Positions 44,077 through 53,272 of a DNA stretch of 64,000 nucleotides are shown piece after piece. The translations under genes and the position numbers were made by a program. The DNA is from an uncultured Planctomycetaceae bacterium (GTDB lineage: Bacteria > Planctomycetota > Planctomycetia > Planctomycetales > Planctomycetaceae): positions 21,710 to 85,709 of the forward strand of contig CAIQIE010000001.1 of assembly GCA_903871805.1 (NCBI GenBank). The letters are read 5' to 3'. The notes beneath the pieces are model-generated. The model was given only the letters and a program-made list of their open reading frames with translations, was not told the DNA's origin and did not search any database. The number at the start of each line of letters is the position of its first letter. Position 1 is the first letter of the stretch.

Positions 44077-45525
44077 ATGTCAGGCTGGTATTATCGATTG
44101 CTTGGGGAAGAGTTTGGCCCGGTGTCTCAGCAGACGCTTCAGGAGCTGATGCGTGACGGGACTATTGCTCAGACAGATCAGGTTCGTGCATCAGAGTCGA
44201 CTGAATGGGTCGAGGCTGCAACGATATTTGCCGAGGCGCAGGACGCGGACGACGTACTGAACGATCTGTCTCAGTTGTCCTTTGAATTTGAGGAATCCGG
44301 CCCCGGAAAATCGAATCGTGGGAAGCATTCCGGGACGCCGCAACCGGTCACCGCTGAGGCGGACGAAGTCGAGGAAGACTCTGGATCGCCGACACAGTAC
44401 TTCTGTCAGTTTCTGGGACAGACAATAGGTCCTCTGGCCCTGGAAACTCTGATACGCATGGCGGAGTTGGGGCGTCTGCGGGAGACGGATCTGGTGCGTC
44501 AGGAGGATGAGTTTCTCTGGCAGGCTGCCTCAGAATACCACGAGTTGTCTGCGGCTTTTCTGCTACGCGCTGCGGAACCTCAACCCGCGCAGGCTTCAGG
44601 CGTGCCCGGCAGCGAGACTGTTAAAAAGACTGCCTCAACTGAATCTTCAAAAACGGCTGCAGGCAAGGTCCCTGCGTCCAGACCAGCAAGCGATACCGTC
44701 AGTCCCGCGGCACCTGCAGAAGTTGTCAGCGTTCGGAATTCCGGAAAAGGTTCTGGTGCCACCGAGGTTTCTCGTTCTGAAAAGGGTAAGAACAAGGGAA
44801 AGGGGAAGGGAAAGCAAAATGTCCCTGACCTTGCCGAGGATGTTTTTCAGGAGGTGTTTGCTGAACGGGAAGATGAAAAAAAGGTAAGTTCCGAGCCACG
44901 CAGCGTTCGTTCTGCCTTGCAGGAGCGAGCAGAAAATTCGAGTGCTGGGTTGAATCCGGAGCCACCAATGAAAGACATGAGCCAGCCGGCGATCGCGTCC
45001 CCGCTTGTGTCGTCGACTGGCGCTTTTGGAACCGCGGCGACGGCATCCGTCGCGGCAAAGCGTCCGCCGCTCAGCCCACTGCGGTCACCGGCAGCAAAGT
45101 CATCGTCGGGGCGTCGCTGGAATTTTGATTTTGATTTCGAGTTCGGCACGCCGATGAAGGTCCTTGCCGGTATGCTGTTTTTTGCCGCTTTGTGGTTTGG
45201 CTATGGCCCGGTGATGAGGTATCTGAGTACCAATGAGGGTCATTACATCGGTCGTGCAGAAGAGGCCATTAAGACACTTGAAGGCATAAATGCTGTCAGT
45301 GATCAGGAAAAATACAAAAAGTTTGTCGATACAATGAGCCGCGAGATGGGAGCCTATCTTGCCATCATGAAGGAAGCCGGGGCCACGGGAACGTCGTCTG
45401 TAACCTGTGTCGGTGCGATGAATCGTCTGGTTGAGTATTCGAAACTTGATCCATCCAATGTTGCGCTCAGGAACAAGCTTCTGAAAGAGGCTCAGCAGTT
45501 GATCAGCAAATGGAAAGGTGAGTAA
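44077..45525 (+). CDS. Membrane protein with two GYF_2 domains
   Basis: 482 residues. Two GYF_2 (DUF4339) domains: about 3-52 (WYYRLLGEEFGPVSQQTLQELMRDG) and about 107-160 (YFCQFLGQTIGPLALETLIRMAELG). A long Ser/Ala/Lys-rich, low-complexity linker (about 170-360) includes a KGKNKGKGKGK basic tract. One transmembrane helix lies at about 366-386, then a soluble C-terminal domain of about 95 residues. GYF-type domains bind proline-rich peptides, so a membrane-tethered adaptor is a fair inference. A GGGAG sequence about 8 nt before ATG 44077 supports the start. Confidence 0.82.
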   Translation: MSGWYYRLLGEEFGPVSQQTLQELMRDGTIAQTDQVRASESTEWVEAATIFAEAQDADDVLNDLSQLSFEFEESGPGKSNRGKHSGTPQPVTAEADEVEEDSGSPTQYFCQFLGQTIGPLALETLIRMAELGRLRETDLVRQEDEFLWQAASEYHELSAAFLLRAAEPQPAQASGVPGSETVKKTASTESSKTAAGKVPASRPASDTVSPAAPAEVVSVRNSGKGSGATEVSRSEKGKNKGKGKGKQNVPDLAEDVFQEVFAEREDEKKVSSEPRSVRSALQERAENSSAGLNPEPPMKDMSQPAIASPLVSSTGAFGTAATASVAAKRPPLSPLRSPAAKSSSGRRWNFDFDFEFGTPMKVLAGMLFFAALWFGYGPVMRYLSTNEGHYIGRAEEAIKTLEGINAVSDQEKYKKFVDTMSREMGAYLAIMKEAGATGTSSVTCVGAMNRLVEYSKLDPSNVALRNKLLKEAQQLISKWKGE

Positions 45526-45782
45526 CGCTCAATCGCGTGGCCGGAGCGTGAAAAAGTTGCGGGAGCTCCCACGACAGCGGGCCTGCCCAACCCACATCGC
45601 GCGACCGTCAGGGAGTTGGAACATGGCCTCCATCTGACTCTTCACGGCATTTTTCAGCCCCCCTGACGCTGAGGGCTCGATGGACAGCAAGCAGCAGCCT
45701 TTATCCTGCTTACGGCGGAGCGGGACTGAGGCTGAAGTTGCAGACCGTCACAACACCCACCAGGCCTCCTCATCCTCGCCTG

Positions 45783-46790
45783 CTACCCTTGCCCGTCAAT
45801 TCCCTTTCCTGATGCGGGGCCTTGAGGCACTGGCGGACGATTCTGAATGCGGGCGCGAAGTTCTGCGGTTATCAATCGCAGTTGTTCAAGAGACTGACTG
45901 CGCAGACTGGGTTCGTCGCTGATCGGGCCCCCAAAGATTTCCTGCAAGGTTTGAATGAGCTTGATCTCTCCGTTGATCTCACCTCTCAACTCACCTCTTA
46001 TCTCGCCTTCTTCGCGTCCTTCTTCGCGTCCTTCTTCGCGTCCTTCTTCGCGTCCTTGTTTACGGGCCTCTGCCCTCGCCGAATTCAGGAGCCACTGCTG
46101 GTCGCGAAGCGCTTTTTCTCGTGTGTCGTACATGGTTTTGTCCTCGGTGATCCTTGCGATCCGTGCGATGGTTTCTGTCGCCTGCCAGAAGGCAGGTTCA
46201 GGAAATAGCCGCTTCAGCGTCTCCTCGTCGTACTCGTGCGCATGCAGCAGCCAGAACAACCATCGGTCCAGCAGACTGGCCGAGCACAGGTCGCTCTCTT
46301 TTAGATTATACAATCCGAATTCCAAAGTGTGAACTTCCAAAGTGTCTGTCAGGCAACGCCCAGTGTCACGATCTGTCAGCCGAAAGGCATGATGCACCCT
46401 GGTGGAATCTGCCCAGAGACGCCCGTCGAGCAGGCAGATTGAGTACACTGGCTTGAGCTCATCGTATTCGTCCCCTGCCCGTAACTGCCCTGCATAGACT
46501 TCGCAGCCGTAGAAAACGATGCGTTTCGCCAGGCCGGGACTGGCCGACAACTGCATTTCGATGTCATAGATCGCACCGCGCTGGTCAACGGCGCGAATAT
46601 CGAGAACGGACAGTTTGTCATCGTTGAAATCCTGCGGGTTGAACGGATTTTGGATTGTCACTTCCACAATGGGAACACGCAGTTTCAGAATTGCATTGAG
46701 CAGACTAATGAGAGCCAACGTGTTGCCCGGGGAGCCGAAGGTTTTCTTGAATGCAAAATCGTTCGTGGGGCGGATACCAATACGAATCAT
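45783..46790 (-). CDS. Rpn/PD-(D/E)XK nuclease family protein
   Basis: 335 residues. The N-terminal nuclease core spans about 1-260: RPTNDFAFKKTFG, then Asp64 in VLDIRA and Glu78-Gln80 in YDIEMQ, the D...ExQ set of recombination-promoting (Rpn) and transposase_31-like proteins. A charged region follows with four exact GREE units, then a helical tail. Such proteins cut DNA and promote RecA-independent recombination. ATG 46790 is favoured because AGGCGA lies about 8 nt upstream. The GREE block is encoded by four identical 12-bp units, so its length may vary between strains. Confidence 0.82.
   Translation of the reverse strand: MIRIGIRPTNDFAFKKTFGSPGNTLALISLLNAILKLRVPIVEVTIQNPFNPQDFNDDKLSVLDIRAVDQRGAIYDIEMQLSASPGLAKRIVFYGCEVYAGQLRAGDEYDELKPVYSICLLDGRLWADSTRVHHAFRLTDRDTGRCLTDTLEVHTLEFGLYNLKESDLCSASLLDRWLFWLLHAHEYDEETLKRLFPEPAFWQATETIARIARITEDKTMYDTREKALRDQQWLLNSARAEARKQGREEGREEGREEGREEGEIRGELRGEINGEIKLIQTLQEIFGGPISDEPSLRSQSLEQLRLITAELRARIQNRPPVPQGPASGKGIDGQG
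46008..46055. repeat. Four exact 12-bp tandem repeats inside the Rpn gene
   Basis: TTCTTCGCGTCC is repeated four times (46008-46019, 46020-46031, 46032-46043, 46044-46055). On the minus strand each unit encodes Gly-Arg-Glu-Glu, so gain or loss of a unit keeps the frame. Confidence 0.9.
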
Positions 46791-47424
46791 CGTCAATTCG
46801 CCTGCAAAAGTGCGGGGAACCACTTTGGATTGTGGGCTGTAATAAATAGCTCCTGTAAGACAGGATAGGAAGATTCCTTAATAACAAAAAGCCCCGGTAG
46901 GTCAAACACTGTAGAATTCACCGGACCTCAACGGTCCCACCCATCCAGGCAGTTTGCCGGGCGATCCGCTTGACTGGCAATCCCCATAAAACCAGAAAAC
47001 TGCACGCAATCAGCACAATCAGTCAGCCCGATAGCCACCACAAACGACGGTGCGTCAGACAACGGTGCCATCTACCTCAGTTTGCCCCACTTCCTGGCGA
47101 CCCATTCGATGGGTGGAGTGTTTGAGGGCATGGCGCTGGCCCTAACGCCCATGGAATTCAAACTTTTGCGACACTGGGTTCCCGCCTGCGCGGGAATGAC
47201 GTTTGCGCAACAGGGCGCCAGCCCCGTGTGGCATTGGTTATCAAACAGTGAACGAACGCGGAGGCCCGGATTGCGGTGTCAACGACGTGGGCGTCCCTGT
47301 TGGTGGTGGATTGGCGCATTGTGGGCGAGATCTGTAACATTCTGCAGACGTTCGTCTATCCTGTCTTCGACGGACCGTTGATGGTCTGTTCTCGCCGGTA
47401 ATTTGTTGATGGAGTTCCCGCCGC
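46791..47424. other. Gene-free interval with a dispersed palindromic repeat
   Basis: 634 bp between the minus-strand Rpn gene and the plus-strand DUF6807 gene. It contains a copy of a 23-nt repeat (47179-47201) also present at 7326-7348. No frame is convincing. The right part should hold the DUF6807 promoter. Confidence 0.5.
47179..47201. repeat. Second copy of a 23-nt palindromic repeat
   Basis: The sequence runs TTCCCGCCTGCGCGGGAATG plus ACG and is identical to 7326-7348 in the MITE-like element. Its core CCCGC-CTG-CGCGGG is a hairpin. Repeats with this core are common as dispersed intergenic palindromes in many bacteria. Confidence 0.75.
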
Positions 47425-48351
47425 ATGACTCAGCCACGTTTCCTTTGCAGTACTCTGGCCCCGTTGTTTGCATGCCTTTCGCTGCTTGCGAACGGTGAGG
47501 CGGCTGACCAGGTTAGTCTCCGCAAAACGGATTCTTCGACACTCACGATTACCGTTAATGACAAGCCATTTACGACTTACAACTACGGCGAAACGTTGCC
47601 CAAGCCATTTTTCCTGCCCGTCACGACGGCAGGCGGAGTAGTTCTGAATCGGGCGCTGGGTGATGCGTCGGATGCAGATCATCCGCATCATAAGGGAGCG
47701 TGGAACGCGATTGACGAGGTCAATGGGGTAAAGTTCTGGGCCGAAAAGGGGCCCATTCGAAATACGTCTGTGGAGATTCTGGCTGCAGAAGGAGCGACAG
47801 CATCCTTCCGGGCCACCAATGAATGGCGGAATCCGGAGTCCGGAAGTCCGGAAGTGCTGGAAACAGTGACGGTCACGGTGTATCCAAGCCGCCTGCTGGT
47901 ATACGACATGACGTTTTCTGCAATTCATAGAGACGTGGTCTTTGAAGATACCAAGGAAGGATTGTTTGGTTTCCGAGTAGCACCTTCCATGAAAGAAAAG
48001 AATGGTGGGCGTGTTGTGGCCAGCGATGGTTCAAAGACTACGGCGGAGTGCTGGGGCAAAGCGTTTCCCTGGGTGGATTACAGTGGTGAGATTGGCGAGA
48101 AGACAGTGGGCGTGACGATCATGGATCATCCAGAGAATTTTCGCCCATCACGGTATCATGTTCGCGACTACGGCCTGTTTTCCGTCAGCCCATTTGGCGA
48201 AAAGGCCTATACTAACGGGGCAAGGGAAGCCGCTCCTGTGCATTTGAAGCATGGTGCATCACTGCGTCTGCGATATGCGATGTACTTTCATGATGGTGAT
48301 GCGACAAACTCCGGAATTGATGTCGCATGGAAAACGTTTTCCGGGAAGTGA
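47425..48351 (+). CDS. Secreted DUF6807 (PmoA-like) protein
   Basis: 308 residues. A signal peptide ends near NGEAA. The rest is beta-rich and matches DUF6807, often annotated as PmoA family: DHPHHKGAWNAIDEVNG near 88-104, AVYP-like VTVYPSRLLVYDM, CWGKAFPWVDYSGE near 210, and RYHVRDYGLFSVSPFG near 245. The PmoA name comes from a family label and does not imply methane oxidation. Proteins of this family are often encoded near sugar-degrading enzymes in planctomycetes. It stands alone here, without such a neighbour. Confidence 0.85.
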   Translation: MTQPRFLCSTLAPLFACLSLLANGEAADQVSLRKTDSSTLTITVNDKPFTTYNYGETLPKPFFLPVTTAGGVVLNRALGDASDADHPHHKGAWNAIDEVNGVKFWAEKGPIRNTSVEILAAEGATASFRATNEWRNPESGSPEVLETVTVTVYPSRLLVYDMTFSAIHRDVVFEDTKEGLFGFRVAPSMKEKNGGRVVASDGSKTTAECWGKAFPWVDYSGEIGEKTVGVTIMDHPENFRPSRYHVRDYGLFSVSPFGEKAYTNGAREAAPVHLKHGASLRLRYAMYFHDGDATNSGIDVAWKTFSGK

Positions 48352-48548
48352 TCCCCGGTTCCCCGAATTTCGGTCATCGGCGTGAGGTAAGCGTCCACGT
48401 GATCGCTGATGGCGACACTGCAGGTGATTGGATTTGACATTCAAAATAAAACAGCTGAGGTCTCTGTAAGCTTTCCCTCGAATCAGCAGTTTTCCGCAGC
48501 GAAATGCGGTGTCCCGTGACTGCGGAATTTTTCTGACTGAGAGTTACT

Positions 48549-49451
48549 GTGTCGGCCCATTTGCTGTTTCCCCTGTTTTCCAGCTTCGTCTTCGTCTTTG
48601 GAATGTTGTTCGCCAAAAGTGCCATTGTCCGTGGAGTCAGTCCATGGACGGGGACTTTTCTGGCAAACCTCTGGCTTGGTTTATTCTGGCTGATCGTCGG
48701 ATTGATGCAGCAGAACGTCCTGCCGCTGGCTGGTTGGTGGCAGGCGGCCCTGGTGGCTGTGTGCTTTGTTGGCGGTCAGATGTTTACGTACCTCGCCTTT
48801 CAGCACGGAGACGTTTCAGTTGCGACGCCAATCTTTGGCGTGAAGGTGATCATAGTCGCTGTAATTCTGGCGGTACTGGCGAAGGAGGCGATTTCTGGTC
48901 GAGTCTGGACGGGGGCGGCGCTGGCCGCGCTCGGAGTGGGTTTCATTCAGGCGGGATCCGGGACGTCATCCGGAGGCGCCCTGTCAGGTCGTCGTGCGGC
49001 ACTGACGATTGTTCTTGCTCTGCTGGCAGCGATTTCGCTGTCATTATTTGATGCCGGACTGCAGACATGGGGGCGGAGTTGGGGGGCGGAACGCTTTCTG
49101 GCGGCGATGTTTGTCTGTACGGGATTCCTGTCCTGCGGGCTTCTTCCGTGGGTGGACCGGCCGTCCAGACTTCGAGAGTTGCGGGTGTTTCGACCTATCC
49201 TGATCGGAACCTTACTTATGGCGATTCAGGCACTGAGCATGTCGTATTCGCTCAGCCGCTTTGGCGATGCCACCCGAATCAATATCGTATATGCACTGCG
49301 AGGGCTCTGGGCGGTGATTCTTGCATGGGGCCTGTCACGAGTCTTCGGGGGTGCGGAATTGCGATATTCCACAACCGTGATGCTGCTGCGTCTGACGGGA
49401 GCCGTGCTGCTGACGATATCCGTGATTGTGGCGCTCAGCGATTCCCTTTGA
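48549..49451 (+). CDS. EamA-family (DMT superfamily) transporter
   Basis: 300 residues with ten hydrophobic helices in two five-helix halves, the drug/metabolite exporter layout. The repeat halves begin near LFPLFSSFVFVFGMLFAKSA and AALTIVLALLAAISLSLFDAG. The segment RFGDATRINIVYALRGLWAVILAWG is the end-of-second-half pattern of the family. The substrate is unknown. The start is GTG at 48549. It lies 197 bp after the DUF6807 gene and probably has its own promoter. Confidence 0.85.
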   Translation: MSAHLLFPLFSSFVFVFGMLFAKSAIVRGVSPWTGTFLANLWLGLFWLIVGLMQQNVLPLAGWWQAALVAVCFVGGQMFTYLAFQHGDVSVATPIFGVKVIIVAVILAVLAKEAISGRVWTGAALAALGVGFIQAGSGTSSGGALSGRRAALTIVLALLAAISLSLFDAGLQTWGRSWGAERFLAAMFVCTGFLSCGLLPWVDRPSRLRELRVFRPILIGTLLMAIQALSMSYSLSRFGDATRINIVYALRGLWAVILAWGLSRVFGGAELRYSTTVMLLRLTGAVLLTISVIVALSDSL

Positions 49452-49574
49452 CCACGCTGCCACGCTGTGTTCCGGCTTGCCTGCCCACTGCCGACTGAAA
49501 ACTGCCCACTGAAAACTCAGTCTTTCGCTGTGAACCAGTCACCCACATTCCAGCGAAATAGAAGGGCGAGCAGT

Positions 49575-49964
49575 TTACGGCACCGTTCCGGAAATCGGTT
49601 CCGAAATTACTTCCTCGGGAAGTTGCAGAGACACGTTCAGCAGTTTCAGGCAATCTCCGTCAAGGATCTGCAGGTCGCTGGAAGAGCAGACTGGGCAGCG
49701 GAATCGAAAGTCCTGAATCTGAAAAGTCGTACGGCAGTCCCGACATTGCGCTGGAAGTCCCGGATCGTGGATCGAAAGAACAGCATCCCGGCAGCATTCG
49801 TGCTCGGTTTGAATTCTTTGAAAGGCCTCCTGCAGCAGCAGCGGTTCGACTCCGCTGAGTCCACCGCAGGAGACTTCGATCTTTTGCACTCTGATGGCCT
49901 GATTTGCGTCTGCGACAGCTATGACCTGAGACAGCAGAGCCCGTGTCAGAGATTCTTCATGCAT
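49575..49964 (-). CDS. hypA: HypA-type nickel metallochaperone
   Basis: 129 residues. It begins MHEESL, the Ni-binding N-terminus of HypA (Met1, His2, Glu3), which is why ATG 49964 is chosen over 49991. The core VQKIEVSCGGLSGVEPLLLQEAFQRI matches the family. The zinc site is CRDC (74-77) and CPVC (90-93). HypA delivers Ni2+ for hydrogenase and urease maturation. No hydrogenase, urease or other hyp gene is in the window. It follows glnD on the same strand after a hairpin, so it may be separately transcribed. Confidence 0.85.
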   Translation of the reverse strand: MHEESLTRALLSQVIAVADANQAIRVQKIEVSCGGLSGVEPLLLQEAFQRIQTEHECCRDAVLSIHDPGLPAQCRDCRTTFQIQDFRFRCPVCSSSDLQILDGDCLKLLNVSLQLPEEVISEPISGTVP

Positions 49965-50092
49965 AGGGAAGTTTCCCGAAAAACAGGTCACCAGCGAGTT
50001 TCAGACGAGGGACGTCAGATGGCAAGCGTGGCTGGCTTTGTGAAGCGAATCAGGTGGGTGTGAGCATCCTGAAGTCGCCGCTGAAACAAACA

Positions 50093-50109
50093 CCGGCAGA
50101 TTACTGCCG
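50093..50109 (-). terminator. Possible terminator after glnD
   Basis: CGGCAG (50094-50099) and CTGCCG (50104-50109) pair around ATTA. On the minus strand this hairpin is followed by GTGTTTGTTT and lies about 35 bp downstream of the glnD stop. The stem is short (6 bp), so it is a moderate terminator at best. The CGGCAG unit also recurs at 54096-54174. Confidence 0.45.
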
Positions 50110-50142
50110 CAGTATCCGGGCAACAACCAGGCGAGGAACCCG

Positions 50143-52836
50143 TCAGTTACTGAGTTGTCTGATTTCGTTCAGCAGGGACGTCCGTACTTCTTCGATCTTC
50201 ACCGGGTCTTCAAGTTTTTTCTGATCCTGATCGAGAACATAGAAGACGTCCACGACCTGATCGACACTGGTATCAATTCGAGCGAGATAGACTGTCAGTC
50301 CGTGATTAAAGAGTGTTTGAGCGAGTGTGAAGAGTAATCCCTGTGTATCGGTTGCGAAGACGTCAATGACCGTGAATCTTTGTGAGCAGTCATTGTCGAC
50401 GCCAACCTTGGGATCCTGTCGAATGATCACCGACTTCTGACGGTTGAGGCGAAAAATGCTGCTTCTGCGAAAGACTGTTTCCACGGGTTTCTTCGCAGTC
50501 AGTACATCTCCGATAACAACGGCCACATCTTCGATTCGTGAATGCGGAACCTTGCCTTTGAAATCGCGATCGTTCACTCGAAAGGTTGCGATCACGAAAC
50601 CATTGGACGAGGTGCAGACGAGAGCTTCCTTGATATCCATCCCCATGCCGGAAAGGATCCCGGCAATTCGGTGGAAGCTGCCGTTGGCAAATCGGGCTGG
50701 CGCGAAAACGCGATAACTGACCAGTTCTTTTTCCAGATCGAATTCGCCTTCGATTTTGACATCGTTTTCGTTCAGTTGCTGAATCATGGTCAGATCGCGT
50801 GCGATTCTGGCGGGTTGCTGATTCATCAGGTACAGAGGTGGCAGCGTATCCAGCTGGCGATCGGCCCATTGGCCCCATTCTTCTGCCGTACCGGGTCCAG
50901 AACGATGCGCCGGGATGAACGATTCGCGAACAGTCATACGGATCTGCTGCAGACGTTCGCGTTCAAGGTGATTGTAAGGACGTCCACTGAGGATGAGACT
51001 GGCGCGGTTATAGAGATCTGCGAGAAGTTCTCCCTTCCAGTCGGACCAGACATCGGGACCGACTGCGCGGATGTCTGCCACGGTGAGGCAGTAGAGCATT
51101 CGCAGCAGTTCAGGGGCACCGATCAGTCGGGCGAAGTCCATGAGCATCACGCGATCGGACATATCGCGGCGAAACGCGAGATCCGGCATGATCAGATGGT
51201 ATCGCACAAGAAACATCAGCATGCTTTTTTTGTTGGCGGCAAGTTGCAGTCTGACTGCGACTTCATCTGCCAGCCGTTCGCCAATCAGGCTGTGATCACC
51301 CGCGCGGCCCTTGCCGATATCGTGCATCAGCAGAGCCAGATGCAGAGTGGCACGATGTCGGATTTCCTTGTAAGCCGATCCCACTGGAGAATTGTCGCTG
51401 GCAAAGGCCGCCACTTCATCGATGGTTTTCAGTGTATGTTCATCGACGGTGAAGCTGTGGTACTGATTGAACTGCATCAGGTTGCGAATTTCGCGAAATG
51501 GCGGTATGAGCCAGTCGAGGACTCGAGTTTCAGCCATGGCTCGCAGCGTTTCTGAGAGTCCCGGGACGTTTCGCAAAATTTCCCGAAACTGTTCTGTCAT
51601 TTCATACGCCGGTTCTTCCGGCAGGGATGCCGCTGCATAGCCGATGCGGCGTCTGACATCCGGAGCAATGCGTGCCTGATTTTGAGTTGCGGCCACGAAC
51701 ACTTCCAGAATCCTCGCGGGATCCTGAAGCGTCCGTGACAGGTGTTCGGGCACCTGCAGCACGCCATCGATGATTAAAAACCCCTGAGTGCTTTTCCGTG
51801 GAAGAAACAGATTTTTCAGACGGGCCAGCAGCGGCAGTTTGCGTGGCACATCAGCCACGCGTCTGGCAATCGCGGCAACTTTGGATGTGTGTCCAAAGTA
51901 CTGCTGCATGAAGACTTCTACGGGCCGGGACGGATCCGAACCGGAGATTCCCCGGGACGCGGAGATTTTTAACTGCAGTTCGCGAGTCAGAACATCCTGC
52001 TTAAGGCCATGCAGAGTGTGCAGATCAAAGCGAAGTGCCGTCAGGAATTCGTCAGCCAGTTTCAGTTCTTCCAGTTCCTGCTCGCTGATATCTCCTGCGG
52101 CAAACAGGGCCTCCGGATCAGGAATTCCATGACGCAGAAACGAAACCCATCGGAGCAACTGGATATCCCGAAGACCACCGGGAGAACGCTTCACGTCCGG
52201 TTCCAGCTGGTTGACGGAATTTCCCCTGGCGATCCATTCCTCCCGTCGTGACGCCATCAGCTTCAGAATCAGTCCGGTGCGGTCACGTGTCAGCACTTTG
52301 CTTTGCACCTGCTGCAGAGTGGATTCGGCGAGCCTGGCATTTCCCTGCAGGATACGGGGTTCCATCAACGACGTTGCGAAGGGGATATCCAGAGCCGAGA
52401 ACGCTATGACGTCCTCGGGGGTGCGGACGGTGCAGGCAGGTTGTGCGCCAGAATCCCAGCAGTCACGGATGGCGGCCGTGATCAGCGGTTCGATTTCGGC
52501 CTGCAATCTGGCATCGATGATGACCAACAGGTCGATGTCGGAATACGGAGCGGGACGTTTTCGCCCACTGCCGCCGATCGCCAGCAGCGCGGAAGCGTTT
52601 GCCAGTTGGTCTGCCCGGTCACCCGCAACATGTTTAAAGCTGCCTCTGACAAAGTCATCGATCTGATCCGAAAGCCAGGTGGAACAGCCGATTCCGGATT
52701 CGCCTGCCGATCGGCGTTCCCGGCCCCCGCTGCGAATGGCCGCCAGCGCTGCTTTACGCTGCTGAATCCGTTGTTGAATTCCAGGGGGGGAATGAGGGCT
52801 GATGGACACAGGTCGAATGCTCCGTCTGGAAGTCAC
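50143..52836 (-). CDS. glnD: Protein-PII uridylyltransferase / uridylyl-removing enzyme
   Basis: 897 residues, the normal GlnD length. Order: nucleotidyltransferase domain with GGSGRKRPAPYSDIDLLV (about 89-106), a helical middle, an HD domain with LALLMHDIGKGRAGDHS (about 495-511), and two C-terminal ACT domains (about 700-780 and 820-890) that sense glutamine. It modifies and de-modifies PII in response to nitrogen status. No glnB or glnK gene is adjacent. ATG 52836 begins MTSRRSIRPV; the first 60 residues are poorly conserved-looking. Confidence 0.92.
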   Translation of the reverse strand: MTSRRSIRPVSISPHSPPGIQQRIQQRKAALAAIRSGGRERRSAGESGIGCSTWLSDQIDDFVRGSFKHVAGDRADQLANASALLAIGGSGRKRPAPYSDIDLLVIIDARLQAEIEPLITAAIRDCWDSGAQPACTVRTPEDVIAFSALDIPFATSLMEPRILQGNARLAESTLQQVQSKVLTRDRTGLILKLMASRREEWIARGNSVNQLEPDVKRSPGGLRDIQLLRWVSFLRHGIPDPEALFAAGDISEQELEELKLADEFLTALRFDLHTLHGLKQDVLTRELQLKISASRGISGSDPSRPVEVFMQQYFGHTSKVAAIARRVADVPRKLPLLARLKNLFLPRKSTQGFLIIDGVLQVPEHLSRTLQDPARILEVFVAATQNQARIAPDVRRRIGYAAASLPEEPAYEMTEQFREILRNVPGLSETLRAMAETRVLDWLIPPFREIRNLMQFNQYHSFTVDEHTLKTIDEVAAFASDNSPVGSAYKEIRHRATLHLALLMHDIGKGRAGDHSLIGERLADEVAVRLQLAANKKSMLMFLVRYHLIMPDLAFRRDMSDRVMLMDFARLIGAPELLRMLYCLTVADIRAVGPDVWSDWKGELLADLYNRASLILSGRPYNHLERERLQQIRMTVRESFIPAHRSGPGTAEEWGQWADRQLDTLPPLYLMNQQPARIARDLTMIQQLNENDVKIEGEFDLEKELVSYRVFAPARFANGSFHRIAGILSGMGMDIKEALVCTSSNGFVIATFRVNDRDFKGKVPHSRIEDVAVVIGDVLTAKKPVETVFRRSSIFRLNRQKSVIIRQDPKVGVDNDCSQRFTVIDVFATDTQGLLFTLAQTLFNHGLTVYLARIDTSVDQVVDVFYVLDQDQKKLEDPVKIEEVRTSLLNEIRQLSN

Positions 52837-53272
52837 CTGCCTGGGCAGGAAGTGGGGTACCGAATTCTAGACGACGAGTGTGGCGCACCATAGACTCTCT
52901 GACCATCCCCCTGTCCGATTTTCCACAAAGCCCGGACAAAAACGGCGGTAATGGTGCAATGTACCTGCATTCGCATGCAGTCAAATTTCCGGATGTCTCG
53001 GCTCTCTTGACTGGAATACAGTGAATAACAGCCAAAGTTCACGAGGCAACCGAATTGCAGTTCGTCGGCCGAATCATCAGAATTCGCTCGCGGAAGTGTT
53101 CAAACCATGTCTGCAATCCTCGCATTCAGGTGCTGAGCGATACTGTGTGCCACAGGGGCACATAACCGGGGTTCAGACAATCGATCCAGTGGCATCTGTC
53201 TGTGTGCTGGTTGGCGCGATGAAAGAAGAAAACTGTCAGGACTCGGGTGGTTCGATGCGGGGAAAGAACGTT
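52837..53272. other. Divergent intergenic region between glnD and the FKBP gene
   Basis: 436 bp, expected to hold both promoters. A small hairpin, CTGCAT-TCGC-ATGCAG, lies at 52965-52980. The FKBP frame stays open upstream through most of the right half, but that part lacks a signal peptide and is not considered coding. Confidence 0.45.

Noticed and set aside
46008..46055. Short regular repeats considered as a CRISPR array
   Set aside because: Units of 12 bp are contiguous with no spacers and encode GREE repeats inside the Rpn gene.
47425..48351. PmoA label suggesting methane monooxygenase
   Set aside because: The protein is a secreted DUF6807 beta-rich protein with no membrane helices of particulate methane monooxygenase; the name is only a family label.
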